DNA of 64,000 bases from Isoetes taiwanensis (Eukaryota > Streptophyta > Lycopodiopsida > Isoetales > Isoetaceae): contig JAJEKV010000050.1 of assembly GCA_021234155.1 (NCBI GenBank), forward strand, positions 6,597,199 through 6,661,198, in the 5' to 3' direction. Both the position numbers and the translations under genes were made by a program. The notes under the pieces are model-generated. The model was not told the origin of the DNA and did not search any database. It worked only from the letters and a program-made list of their open reading frames with translations. Of the stretch, positions 11,124-22,540 are shown piece after piece (position 1 is the stretch's first letter; every line of letters begins with the position of its first letter).

Positions 11124-12337
11124 TCAAGGGCGTTCTCCCTTGATGTGCCTGGCAAGATACATATCCTGCCTCATGAGGGTGACCCTCTTTGCGTGCACTG
11201 TGCAAGCCGTTGAATCTTCAAAATGCTGCACTATTTTCGCTTCGGCCGCCTCCTGTAAACACAACAGCATCTCGTCGGTCACGCGCATGTCTGTGTTATA
11301 TTCTTGCATCACTTCGCGGACCAAACGTTGGAACGGCGCCCGGGGAATCAAGAGTCCGTAACTCTTCTGGAAGTGGCGGATCTCCTTGAGGGCTCTGTCT
11401 TCTAGCTTCTTCTTCTTGGTCCGCTTCTTACTCGGTGCTCGGGGAGGCTTGGGCCTGGGTGGTGGTGGCTTCAGGTTACATCTTGGGGTACTCGCCCATT
11501 TGTCCTCACCCGATGCTCCTGGAAGTAGGCATTGTATGCCTCCCACTTCTCCATATAGGAGTTGTGTTCCCTAATTCTCTTCTGATAGACCTTCACAGGG
11601 TCTATCACATACGCCTCCCGTTGGGGTCGCGGGGCTTTAACCCTATCCCACGTCGGGAAAGGTGGGGGCTTCGCCAACTGTCCCGCCTCCTCCTGTTCTT
11701 GGGCTACCTGCTCATGGGCCTCTTCCTCTACGACCGGGGGTTTTGAAGAGCTTGCCCCGTCTGCTCCCGGGACGTAGTCCTCATCCGAGTCGTCGGTAGT
11801 GGGCGGGGTCTCCTCTCCCGACGGCTCGTTGGTGACGGGATCCACTGCTCGCTTCCCGACCTTCACCACCTTCCTCTTGCCTGCCTTTATGGCTTTGGCC
11901 TTTCTCTTCCTCGACCCGCTGGCTGTGGTCGGGTCGTCCTCCCGACTCTTCGTTCTTTGCTCCCGGCGGCGCTCTTTGGCTTCATACTTGTGGACGAAGC
12001 GTGCAAGGTCGGCCTCTTCATCCGGGGTGAGTTCCGGCGGCTGCTGCTCCTCCTGTGGGTTGGTGTTCCCCTGAGGTTGCTCCTGCTGCTCCCCGCTTCT
12101 TCCACCTCTTGTGCAATTTCCTCGAGGGATTTGGTGCATGATATCCGGCGGTCGTCCTCCTACGAAGCTCAGATGCGGTGGCCGGTCTGGATCGATCCCG
12201 CTCCTCGCTTGATTTAAGATTCGCCTTCCCGGAGAAGGCGTTCTTGAAGGATTCTCCGAAAGATGCCGGAACCGCTGGCGCTGGAGGATTCGCTCCCACG
12301 AGGCTTCGAGCGATGCATTTGTATGCGAGCCATCATT
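11124..12337 (-). CDS. Divergent histone H3-fold protein with a long N-terminal extension (frameshifted)
   Basis: The last 86 codons (about 11127-11384) form a complete H3 histone fold. Starting at EIRHFQKS, it shows PFQRLVRE, then [19 protein letters not shown] and [10 protein letters not shown] at the C-terminus. By eye about half of the positions equal canonical H3. Loop 1 has canonical length, without the extra residues usual in CENH3. Before it lies a basic tail (KKRTKKKK) and, in other frames, some 300 residues rich in Q, E, P and K, with an acidic patch (DDSDEDY). Frame changes are needed near 11471-11546 and near 12018-12139. Candidate starts are ATG at 12337 ([10 protein letters not shown]) or a later codon. 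Canonical H3 is 136 residues, so the extension is exceptional. The protein would pair with H4 in nucleosomes if expressed. The fold call is firm. Function and intactness are open. Frameshifts may be sequencing errors, an intron or decay. Confidence 0.75.
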
Positions 12338-12433
12338 TTACGGGTTTGTCGATCCACGGCTAAGCGCCAGAAGATCGCCTTTGGCAATCACGCGGCGGTT
12401 CTAAGGAAGAACCGCGAAAATGGGGGTCTAGGT

Positions 12434-12443
12434 CTATTTATAG
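12434..12443 (-). promoter_or_regulatory. TATA box of the H3-fold gene
   Basis: The minus strand reads CTATAAATAG, a very good plant TATA box, about 100 bp upstream of the ATG at 12337. The palindrome at 12517-12583 lies about 75 bp further upstream. A second TATA-like stretch, CTATATATGAG (minus), lies near 12990. Confidence 0.55.
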
Positions 12444-12516
12444 GGGCCAATTTTTAGGTCAACTTTTAACTACCTTTTGGGTTACTTAAACCATCTAAAA
12501 CACCTAATTAAGCAAG

Positions 12517-12583
12517 GTCTCACACGTTGCGCCCAGCCCGATTTTGAGAATCTCAAAATCTGTCCTGGCGCGACGTGTGAGAC
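12517..12583. repeat. 67-bp imperfect palindrome, copy 3
   Basis: Same unit as copies 1 and 2, with a few substitutions in the centre (TCTCAAAATCTG). It lies just upstream of the H3-fold gene's TATA box. Confidence 0.9.
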
Positions 12584-12705
12584 ATGGTGGGGCCCACTAT
12601 TAAATTAACATGTAACATGCTAATTCTACTGATTCTTAGCTTAAATTTAGAATTATCAAGTTATTTTCTTTGTAATTTATAACTTTTGGGTGTCAAAATT
12701 TGAAT

Positions 12706-12770
12706 GTCTCATTACGTTGCTTGCCCCATTTTGAGAATCTCGAACCGCATCTGGCGCTGACGTGTGAGAC
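12706..12770. repeat. 67-bp palindrome, copy 4 (degenerate, 65 bp)
   Basis: It keeps the ends (GTCTCATTACGT and GACGTGTGAGAC) and the core TTTTGAGAATCTCGAA, but has several changes and two fewer bases. It starts 189 bp from copy 3, nearly the same spacing as between copies 1 and 2. Confidence 0.8.
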
Positions 12771-13639
12771 CACCCCTACTTTTGGATGTTGGCTCACCAA
12801 TTTTAATCTTTTTTACATTTTTATTCATTTTAACCGTTACTAGCTTAAGATAACTACAAAATGAGAAAATTTTTTCCCATTTTTCGAGGTTTAAGGATCC
12901 TATCACGTTAGTGCTCCGGGAACATGGCGATTGCTTTTGCTCTTGGTCTCCAAGAACATAGCTCGATACCACCGCGGACGCCCCCCTACTCATATATAGT
13001 GCACTCACCGTATACAAACAGAGTTCATCCCCCATACCGACTCCATGCTAATACAGGGCCCCTCCACATGACACTGCCGAACCGTGATGGGTTCCAAGTG
13101 GGAAGAGTGAAGGGTCATTGTACCCGCCTCCCTCGTGGCCTACCTAGCCGCTGAAAGCGTAAACATACATGTCGTAGCACATACATCAACATCATATGAC
13201 CATCACGAAGGATGGTCCTCCACATATCTGCATAGACAAAGATCAGCACATCACATAGGGAATCACGCCCCAAGGCTCGAGACTCAAAGGGATGACGGCT
13301 TGGGTCTCCAGAGTTCATTGGAGACAGAATTCATGGCAATGGATTTACCGGCATATGAACATGGCTTAGGTTGTCCACTCCATCCGCCCTCCTGTGCACA
13401 CTTTGCGAGTGGGTCAGAAAAGTGTCGGGACGGATCAGAGTTCGGGATGCATAGCCAAAAGGGCTATTCACAGGCTCATCTTCGCCCGATGGGGCGGTGG
13501 GGATCACTCCCCTCAGAGATCTACATCTTGACTCAAGGTGACTAGAGACCCTTTGCCTTGGTATGTTGGGGTCCATCTCCATCTCCGTCCGAGACACCTT
13601 TCCCTTTCGAGTGTGGGTTGTTGAGTACCTTGACCTTAG

Positions 13640-14915
13640 TTGAATCTTCAAGAAATTGGACTTTTTTCTTCTATTCTGTCCTCGATTTTTTTTTCAAGCT
13701 CTTACCATGCTCCAGCCTTGCTTTTTCTTTTTCCCTCTCTTCCCTTATTTTTTGTCTTCTTCTCCTCATTTTTTCACTGCCATTCTTATTCTGCCTTTTG
13801 TCCTGTCTTTGTCTTTCCTGTTTTCCCTTATTTGGTGTAATCCACAGACCTTCACCCTGTTCCCTCGTACTCTGCAGATTCCCTACATTTTTCCCATTGG
13901 GATTTTCTTTGGCTCGTCCTTCACCCCCCTACAGACTTTCCCCCCGTGCAGTCTGATACCACAAGTGGGACATGGCTGGGGAAGTCCCTGCCATGCTAGT
14001 TTTAGAGTGTTTGGGTTGCCAAAGTAATCCACAAACTCAATTTCCCCCGGAATTGGTTTTAGCAGGTCTATCTGTGCCCAAACTCTCAGGGCTTTGTCTT
14101 GGGAGACCTCCCAGCTAATTACATTGCCAGTTTGCTGAAAGAGAGTAATCAACGATTGCTCATTCCAGTACATAGGGTTCAGGCCTTGCAAGGAAGTCCA
14201 TGCAGGATGGTATAACTCAGAAAAGTTTTGAGGGTCAAAGGAGGGATACCATTTCTGAAAAAAGAATTGGGTATTGGCCTTTGAAATGGTACCTTGTTTG
14301 AGGAGGAGGGAAGCAGTCTGATTATTTCCACATTCAACCATGAAGAACGGGAATTCAATCCAATATATGCTACTGATCGCTATTCCTTGTTCCATCCTCT
14401 CAAGTTCTCCTTTTATGTACTGTAATCGGACCCCCTCATGTCGGACACATCCTATGAGACCCCGAGACTTAAGAAATTTCAATTTACTCTCCACAGCTGC
14501 GTTTCTGAGAGGCTTACCAGCAAACGCGGGGACCTTTTCAGTTATCAACTCCTTCCGCACGTCCTCCTGCATCTGGTTTGCATACTCCAGGATTTGATTC
14601 ACAGCTTCCTTCTGTCTTTGCAAAGTTCCCACTCCAGAGGATCGCCTGGTGTTCACCATGTCCGTTAGCGAAGTGAGAAAATCTCCAAAGGCTACAAAGT
14701 CCTTCACGTTTTCTCCCTTCTCCAACGCAGCCAAATGAGCAGTGATCTCCCGGATTTGCCTTAATCCCTTCTAAATCTTTCAAATCCTCAAACTTGGCAT
14801 TATTCTCTTCTAACCCTATTATATCCTTTTCCCCCAAATCTGGCTGTGCTTGCACACTTCCCGATGGCTGTCCCATCTGACCTAAAGGCTGCATTTTCCC
14901 TACACCCTGCCCCAC
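13640..14915 (-). pseudogene. LINE L-D ORF1 N-terminal part with CCHC knuckle
   Basis: The main frame is 14734-13883 (283 codons); an earlier frame from 14915 joins it after a shift near 14740. The first part is helical (about 40-100). The middle resembles the DUF4283-type region of plant LINE ORF1 proteins (around FVDYFGNPNTLKLAW). A perfect CX2CX4HX4C zinc knuckle, CPTCGIRLHGGKVC, lies near the end of the 283-codon frame. A lysine/arginine/glutamate-rich stretch continues in another frame to about 13640. The protein is expected to coat the LINE RNA. It is separated from its C-terminal part by the block at 9137-13560. Confidence 0.75.
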
Positions 14916-14950
14916 CTAGACTGATTTTTTATTCTTTTTTCCAATCTTTC

Positions 14951-16330
14951 TACTGGTTAACAACGTACCACTACTAACTATACCCAATTCGTCTAATTGT
15001 GGACCATAATGGTATATGCCCATTGATATTCAAGTCTTACATATAGTAGTATGTTATTTTTAACATCAAATTGGAGATCTATGTTGCCAATGAAGCTTAA
15101 ATCCATAAAAATTATAGTCTATCATGAAAGACAAGCTAAAATCACTATTATTATACCTAAAATAGGAACTCAGCAGCAAACATGTGTCCTAAGTTTATGA
15201 TAGTAAACATGTGTTTTGCACTGGGACGATACAAACTATATTTTGAACTTCTATCACATGTTTCATCAATCATGAATTGAAAAATAAGGTTATCTTGTTT
15301 TAGAATATGGAAAAAGCCTAAGTACAAACCAGAAATGGTCCATGTCTATTTTAAATCAAATCTTGTACATAATGTGTTATTTTAACATGAAATTCAATGT
15401 CTATATTGCCAAGGAAATGTCACATTCATAAAAAATATTGCATATCATAAAAGAGGAGTTTTTTTGTATAACTACCTTAACTAAACTCCAAGTTTGTGTA
15501 GTGGCAACCAGTTCTAAATATAAAGAATACATGATTATTCATCATATTTAAGTTCATAAAATTCTTTATTATGTAGATATAAGTTGAATGTATGGAGTGC
15601 ATCATTTATTACCCTTAGAAAGTTTATATATGAGTTTGGTTAAACCATTTTACTTCTATTTTTATCTGGGATTCTGTGTCGAATCTTCTTTAATAAAAAT
15701 TGGGATCAACATGACTTATGAACACTTCAAAAATCTATTGGATTATAGTTCTTAGAATTGATAAACAAGTCTTACATCAAAACTCGTTATAGTAAAGGAG
15801 AAACAATTCACAACCTCAAACAACCTTTTTGAGCTAAATATGATTTGACGACTTCATATATTATTAGTTGAAAGGAGAAACAATTCACAACCTCAAACAG
15901 CCTTTTTGAGCTAAATATGGTTTGACGACTTCATATATTATTAGTTAATAGCAGCGAAACATGAAAACATGCAAATCAACATGTTTTATCATAAAACGTC
16001 AATTTCTTTCAATTTTAGAAATGTTTGGACATCTTCATGCTAGAAAGTGGTCATAAAGAATCGAGTGAAGATTCCAAAAGTGATGGTATCTTGTGAAATG
16101 AAAATTTCTCTTGTTAGATACCTGGGTTTAAGTGGCAGGGGGTATGCTGGACCAATTCTGGTGGATGAACCCAGGATAGTTCCAGTATCAAATCTAGTGC
16201 TAAATGGTGTCAGGACGTGATGTTTTGGGCAGGAAAATGGGGCATTTCTGAGGCAAATTGATCTGTTTCGGGACTTGGTAAAATCTCTAGTTATAGATAA
16301 ACTTTGGACAATAAAAGGTTCGAGGCTTGA
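14951..16330. other. AT-rich spacer
   Basis: No gene was recognised. It contains the 77-bp tandem duplication listed separately. Confidence 0.5.
15794..15947. repeat. Two tandem copies of a 77-bp unit
   Basis: Both units begin AAAGGAGAAACAATTCACAA and end in CATATATTATTAGTT. They differ at only a few positions, which suggests a recent duplication. Confidence 0.9.
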
Positions 16331-16339
16331 TTTTTATTA

Positions 16340-16799
16340 GAATGAGATTAACCCAATGCTAATTTATACTTGTCAGGATTACTTGCATGCTCACATATTT
16401 CCATATTTGAAACAACTAATTGCTCGATTCAGATTGAGTTCATATAGATTGCATATTAAGACAGGGAGGTGGGCTAAGATTCCAAAAAAAGAGAGATTGT
16501 GTTTTCTTTGTGATACGTAGTAGGTTGAAGATGAATCTCATACTTTATTATATTGTCCTTCTTTTGAAAATATTCGCGAGCGGCATCATGTATGTTGTAA
16601 TAATTTACAGGCATTGTTCTCTATGGAATCAAAGGTTCTAGGATGCTACATTAAAGAGATAGACATGCATAGAAAGCTTTTACTTAAGCTATAATAACAT
16701 TGATGTATTGTGTTGCTGCTCCATGACCCTTGTGGTCCAAAGGGGTATGCCTTATTAATTAACTAATTAATTAATTTATTTATTTATTTGACCTTGAGA
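16340..16799 (+). mobile_element. LINE 3' fragment (L-E) with zinc-binding tail
   Basis: Plus-strand frames between 16400 and 16690 read as the C-terminal zf-RVT region of a LINE (SSYRLHIKTGRWAKIPKKER, LCFLCDT, VEDESHTLLYCP). It resembles the L-B tail (VIEDESHTRQSCP) but is a different copy class. In-frame stops are present. The 3' end is not poly-A but a TTAATTAA/TTTA run at about 16751-16790. The small hAT element follows directly. Confidence 0.65.
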
Positions 16800-16807
16800 G
16801 TCCTATG

Positions 16808-17434
16808 CAGGGATATGTTTCGTATGTACAAAATTAAAAATTTCGATGTATAAAGTTAAAAAATACATATTATATTGTTTAAAATGTATTTCACGTATTT
16901 TTCTCTCACCGGCCGGGAAAAAAAATTTTGCGTACGCGAAATCTTCTAAACCACGTACGCGAAAAAACTTTCACGTACGCGCTTTTAATAAAACCGCGGC
17001 ACAGATTTGAAGTTTGAATTTCGCCTACGCGGTTTTCACTGTTTCGCGTACTGGGAAACACCAAAAATCGCAAAACTGCGTACGCATACAGGCGGCTTTT
17101 TTTTTTTTTTGCGTACGCGATTTATACTCTTTCACGGTTGCGAAATAATATAATACGTGTACGCGTTTCACTATTTCGCGTAATAATATAATACGGTTTT
17201 CACTATTTCGCGTACGCGGAACAGTATAATTCGCATAATTTTTTTTCATCTTTTTGCCCACGCGTTTTTCACTGTTTCGCGTACGCGCTTTAGTTCTTTT
17301 CGCGTACGCGAAAACCTTCCGATGCCCGAATTGTTTTTGCCGTATTCTTTACATATTATACAGCAAATTTATGTCGTGATATACGAATAATACGTATTGC
17401 ATATAAAACGTACGGGGTATTGAACCTATCCCTG
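16808..17434. mobile_element. Non-autonomous hAT element, 627 bp
   Basis: The ends are CAGGGATATGTTTC (16808) and GAACCTATCCCTG (17422-17434), inverted repeats of hAT type (CAGGG start). They are flanked by perfect 8-bp target duplications GTCCTATG at 16800-16807 and 17435-17442. There is no transposase. The interior is packed with about a dozen CGCGTACGCG-like motifs in both orientations, probably subterminal transposase-binding sites. Its ends and last roughly 110 bp match the 10-kb hAT at 43879-53858, so that element or a relative could have mobilised it. Confidence 0.9.
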
Positions 17435-17442
17435 GTCCTATG

Positions 17443-19100
17443 ACAGTTAGTACATGGCGTGAGCTCAACTCCTAACACAGACTTTCATCTCTTATACTTT
17501 TATGACACATGGGCAACTAGAAACCTAGTCACAGTTAGAGAAGAAGTGATGAAAAAAACCCTATTTTGAAGAAAGCCACTCCTTTCCCATTTGTATATCT
17601 TTCTTTTTGCTCATGGTGCCCGCTGACCACAGTTGCCATCGGTGTCCTTCCGTTTTCAATCTGGCTTCTTTGTACCTTTTTCCATGTTCCTCAAGTATAT
17701 ATTTTATAGCTGCCGCTGTCCATTTTGCCATGTCACTGTCTCTTGTCCTCTTATGAATGTGTCCTGAATAGACCTGAATTTCCTATCCCATTCTTTTGGT
17801 CCCATCCTTCAACTCTGATATCTAGGCTCTTTCCATGTTTCTTGCCATTTTCTTTGATGCTTCTATTGCCTGTTTTCACCATATTTCTATCCAAATAGTA
17901 TTGCTAGTGTTATGATCATTTTAAACATCTGTGCATTTATTCTGCTTTCCCTATAGTACCTTCTAGGTTCAACCCCTTCTACTATCCAATTCTTTCCACT
18001 GTTCCAATCCCATTCTTTTTTGCCCTTCATGTTTCTTACCATTTTTTTTATGCTTCTATTGCTTGTTTGACCATATTTCTATCCACATAGCATTGCTAGT
18101 GTTACATTCATTTTAAACATCTGTTTTATTCCTCAGTCTGAAATGATTTGCTCTGCGCATATAGAATTTTTAGACTGCATCCCATAATAGTTTTTTAGTG
18201 CCATTTGCTATCTCCTATCTAATCCCTTCGAATTCATGTCTTATATCCCAAATGTAATTGCCCATGTATTTAGTCCCATCCTCTTCCTTGGGTTTCTTTC
18301 CTAAAGCTGACAATCCTTTTCAAAACTAACATTTTTATTTTTCAAAGCTAACAAACCTGCTCAAGTTTTTCGGCCCCTTCTATCTTTTCATTCTCCTTCA
18401 TTGTACGATCTTTTTGTGACCCTAACAATTGTGTATAGAGAACTGAAAGTTGGTAACTTGTAACTGACATTTCTCGTCTAATTCTTGATTCCAAGTCCTA
18501 CTTCCTGTCTTATAACTCAAATATTTATATTCATTTGCCTTTTCCCATGTCAATTTTTATTTTATCCAAACAAGCTTGCTCCAAATCTTTTCGGCCCCAT
18601 TTATTTTTTCATTCTTCTTCATTATATCATCTTTGTGTGGCCCTGACAATTGTGTGTATCCTTGAATTTGGAGACTAGAGAACAGAAAATTGGTATCTGG
18701 TATCTGAGTAGTAACTGACTTCAACATTTTTGGCACTGTCGATAATAATGGCGCAGTCATTCCAATAGGTTTAGTCCAAAAAATTCTGCGGGCGACATAA
18801 CCACACCGCCCCGGATGAGTGTATTCAGCGTCGATATAAACCTCTCAGTCCTGGATGTTTGTTAATAGTATAAAGATACATTGTAGCAGTGATGGGAGTA
18901 CCACATAGTCCTGGGGATTATTAGTTTGGGTTAGCTTGTGCACTGGTGGTAGAAGTCATGCGAAAAGCTAACAGGACATAGCCATTTTTGCTGATGGTCT
19001 AGCGCCGGCATAAACCACTCAGTCCTCTAGATGTTTGTTAATAGTGTAACGATACACCGTGGCAACGATGGGAGTACACACAGTCCTGCCGAATGTTACA
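17443..19100. repeat. Non-coding region of degenerate tandem duplications
   Basis: No gene was recognised. Several segments occur twice in a row: CATATTTCTATCCA-AATAG with TTTTAAACATCTG near 17880 and 18070; TTTTCGGCCCC followed by ACAATTGTGT near 18365 and 18592; GATGTTTGTTAATAGT near 18855 and 19025. Copies are diverged, so the duplications are old. Confidence 0.7.
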
Positions 19101-19428
19101 CAGTGTGGAAAGCTATCGGCCCTAACAGCTTGTTACACGGCATTATTGATCCATTATTTTATATAAGAAGAGATAATTCTCACATTCATTACTACCTTCT
19201 TTAAGATTTAATGACTTACTAACCTGATAGATTTGTTTCTTGAATTTCCATTGTTATACCTGTCTGCATCCTCTTAGCATTTGGTTGTACTGCTACATTT
19301 CATTAAATAGCTCCATTCGTGATACACTCTCCATATGTGGGAGTCTAGCAAGAAATTCATTGGTTTCTCTTGCATAATCTGGAAAAATATTTTTGTAAAT
19401 TAGGTAGCCCTAATATTATGTCTGAAGT

Positions 19429-20345
19429 AGCTTTCCATTTGCGCCAATCTCATCTAAAATAGAGCCCTGATTGAGTAACTATAAGAAGAAATATATTATC
19501 AAGCAATTAAAAATCCAGCCTAAGATTTGTCATTCATCCTTCAAATCTTGATCAAACATAGCCTAATTAGATATTTCTGGAAAAATCTCTGAGAAAACTT
19601 TTTGTTGACTTCAAATATCTCCTGAAATAGAGCAGTGATTAGATAGTTATCAGAATAATTGTACCTCTTACGCTTGGAAAGCACTAAAGCTTTAGATCTT
19701 GCTATAAATTTGTTGTTTTCTACTTCAAATCTTGGTCAAACATAGGCAAACTAAATGTCTTTATTAAGGTCTTTGTAAGAGCTTTTCATTAGCGCAAATT
19801 TCACTTAAAATGGAGCTCCAGTTGAATAGTTACGAGAAAAAATGTAATACTGTGATTGGGAAAGCAAGAAAACCCTAACTCCAATTGTAAAATTCCGATT
19901 TCTAGCCTGAAGTCTTGGCCAAAATTAGGCAAACTAAATATTACTAGAAACGTCTCTATGAGAGCTTTCCATTGACATAAATTTCACCTAAAACAGAGCT
20001 CCGGTTGAAAAGTTATGAGAAATATTATACCAAGTCATTGAGAAGCAACAAAACCCTAACTCTGACTGTATATTTGCTCTTTTCATCCCCAAATTTCGGC
20101 CAAATATAGGCAAATTAGATATCTTTCAAAAGGTCTATGTGAGCGCTCTCCATTGACACAAATTTCATCTAAAAAGAGCTCTGGTTGAAAAGTTATGAAA
20201 AAAAGATGTAATATGAAGTCTTTGAAAAGCAAAAAAACCCTAAAATCCTGTCGAAAACTTCTTGTTTTCACCACCAAGTCTTGTCCAAGCATAGGCAAGC
20301 TATATATTCTGGAAAGATCTCTGAGAGAGCTTTCCAATGGATTAT
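19429..20345. repeat. Satellite-like tandem array, about 180-bp monomer
   Basis: A recurring block (AGCTTTCCATTGACA then AAATTTCA, GAGCTC and GTTGAAAAGTTATGAG) starts near 19429, 19596, 19780, 19963, 20143 and 20328. Spacings are 167, 184, 183, 180 and 185 bp. The units are well diverged. There is no ORF. The length is that of a nucleosome repeat and of many plant satellites. Confidence 0.8.
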
Positions 20346-22540
20346 CGATGTCTTCTTTATTAAGCTAAGTATTACAGTACCATGTCATTACCTCATCAAT
20401 ATAGGGTTGAATTCGTCTGGAATATCGTCAAATTAGCATGCAAATCTATGCCAGGGACCGTCTAGAGGGGCTGCAACTAGATCACGCCATTAGACCCTGA
20501 TAGTGCCTCAATTCAAAATAAAACACTTTCTGAGAAAACTAACTACCACTGAAAAATGTAGAACAAAACCTTTCTAATGACTCCAAGCACATCCAAAACT
20601 GCCACTAAATACAGGAGTTATGGTCAGCATGCAAATCACATATCACCAAAAGACGCATGTGACGATGCATAATGCACTTGATAAATGTACATCACAAATG
20701 TCAATAAAACTTAAGCAATATCCTATTGTTAATCGTCTATTTCACAGTTCTTCTCATGTCCAACATTTGTCACGGGCAGCTGTTATTTTGTTTAACAAGT
20801 CCATGATAAGACGAAATAATCTCTATTCACATTATAATAATATGTGAAGTATGAATGAAGAAAAAAAGTAAGACATATATTTTCATGCAAATCTTACTTT
20901 GACGTAGACAAATAGAAGCTTCAATGGCATAAAAAATGTGGTGATGTAGACTAGGAAGCATTCTCAGATTATGATTGAATTTTGCGTACATGTGGCACAC
21001 ATCCATTTGTTCAATAGATCGCAACATCGCGGAAATCCATTTTCACAGATGTCTCCAGTGAAACTGTGGGCGTGGTAAAACTTTGAGCATTGATAACTTA
21101 TATGGTTGTGGCGACTCGAAAAAGAATTTGAAGATGCCTCTAGTGAAACATGTGGGCCTGGTAAAACTTAGAACGTTTACAACCTATCGTTGAAGCGACT
21201 CAAAAAATAACTAAAATATTCATTTCTAAGCATGTGTCCTCAGTGCGCACGCAATGTATGAAACGTGTCAATTTGTACTAATTTTTTTTACAGCTAGTAG
21301 TGAAGAAGATGCTCTGGTTTATTCTGATGATAATGACGGCATCTCTATACTAAAATGCTATTTCAAATATTAGTTAAAGTTGATTTGATTATACTTGGCA
21401 ACAAGCACCATAGATTCATGTGCTGGCAGTAGTAGAAATGTGTATTACATCTTGTTTCTTGTTGAGAGGTAGGTCAATAAGAAGAACAAAAGACACACAC
21501 CATTGACACAAAGATTCATCATCGATGGTATGAGAATAGAATACTTCACTAGTTAAAGTTGATTAGATTGTACTTTATAGACTCATGTGCTCATAGAAGT
21601 AGTAGTAGTAGTAGCAGAAATGTGCATTACATCTTTCTAAGAGGCGCACACACTATAGACACAGAAATTCATCATTTACGAGAGGAGAATAGAAGAATAC
21701 AGTAGTATAATACCTTTGACATCCATTGCAGACAAATTGGTCTATGAGATGCCCACACCACACTGTCATTCCTACTCCCATTCACTTTACATTGCATGCC
21801 TTGGTGAAGGATTCAAACCTGGGACATATACGACATCAATTGTTGAAGGAGGAGGAGAAGAGAAGGAGGAGGAAGTTTTTTTTTTTTTCGTAATGCCACA
21901 TTGGTAGCATCCAATGGGTCATATGACAAACAGACCACACCAACATTGTTTTATTGAGTCATGCACCCAACCACCTTATATTATTGAATGCGACTCTGGC
22001 TCTGGGTGGTCTCGAAGCAATTAACCAACGAATTAATCCACAACCACTAGAGAGCACTATAATGTTGACTGAAGTTCTAATAGTTGCCATTAGTATACAA
22101 TGCAGAAACTATATAGATAGGTTACAGTGCAAAAATCATACAAATAGGTTACATCTAGAGGTTCAACAACCACCCACAAAAAAATATGAAGATTTTTCGA
22201 GACACGATCAAACACAGTGTACAATACAATAGAAAACCATAGAAAACCACACTATGTTTGATCATGTACATCCATATAACCGACAAGACAAGGTTAGACA
22301 AAAAGATAGGACAACTTGCATAAAAAAGCATTACCATGGTTCACCGTTATATCCGCAGGATATGCCTTAGGGAAGCGAGCGGCTGCGATCGTTTTTGAGT
22401 TAGATCTGAACCGTTCAAAATCCAGACCATTTCTTACACCTGCGTTTTGCCGAACCTAGCTCATCCTTTTCCAGCCCTATCAAGATCTAAAGGACTGCCA
22501 CTCTTCGATCCAAGCGGCAAATCCTTCACTGCCCAATAAC
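20346..22540. other. AT-rich spacer with short duplications
   Basis: No gene was recognised. A segment starting TAGTTAAAGTTGAT at 21371 recurs at 21550 (179 bp apart) and includes an AGT trinucleotide run near 21599-21615. A shorter duplication (CAGTGAAAC, GTGGTAAAACTT) lies near 21050 and 21135. Confidence 0.5.

Larger units (their letters stand above)
9137..13560. other. GC-richer foreign block inserted in LINE ORF1 (two-gene cassette)
   Basis: Both flanks belong to ORF1 of the same LINE, with the head to the right and the tail to the left, so this block lies inside the LINE. It differs in composition from the AT-rich surroundings. It holds two minus-strand genes (H3-fold and possible Alba-like), two TATA-like boxes and four copies of a 67-bp palindrome. 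I found no terminal repeats, no transposase or RT, and no target duplication. The left edge is about 9131-9137. The right edge lies between 13300 and 13650 and is uncertain. Whether this is a mobile element, captured host genes or an assembly join cannot be decided here. Confidence 0.5.
3774..14950 (-). mobile_element. Near full-length L1-type LINE (L-D), split by a 4.3-kb block
   Basis: On the minus strand the order is 5' region (about 14950), ORF1 head (14915-13640), foreign block (about 13300-13640 down to 9137), ORF1 tail (9130-8115), ORF2 (8149-4044), 3' UTR, then a poly-A tail seen as poly-T at 3774-3795. ORF1 and ORF2 overlap by about 35 bp. This is the standard plant L1 plan. Target duplications were not found, so the outer limits are approximate. 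A few frameshifts and the large interruption make it inactive. ORF2 is otherwise largely open, so the element is the best preserved LINE in the window. Confidence 0.85.

Noticed and set aside
11124-11384. Calling the histone fold CENH3
   Set aside because: Loop 1 has the canonical H3 length and the LINE setting gives no centromere link. The MAR-like start at 12337 is too weak to decide.
10714-12770. The four repeats as a CRISPR array
   Set aside because: Only four copies, long irregular spacers containing whole genes, a plant context and strongly palindromic units do not fit an array.
13558-14027. Plus-strand F/L/S-rich ORFs over LINE ORF1
   Set aside because: They are antisense shadows of the lysine-rich ORF1 segment.
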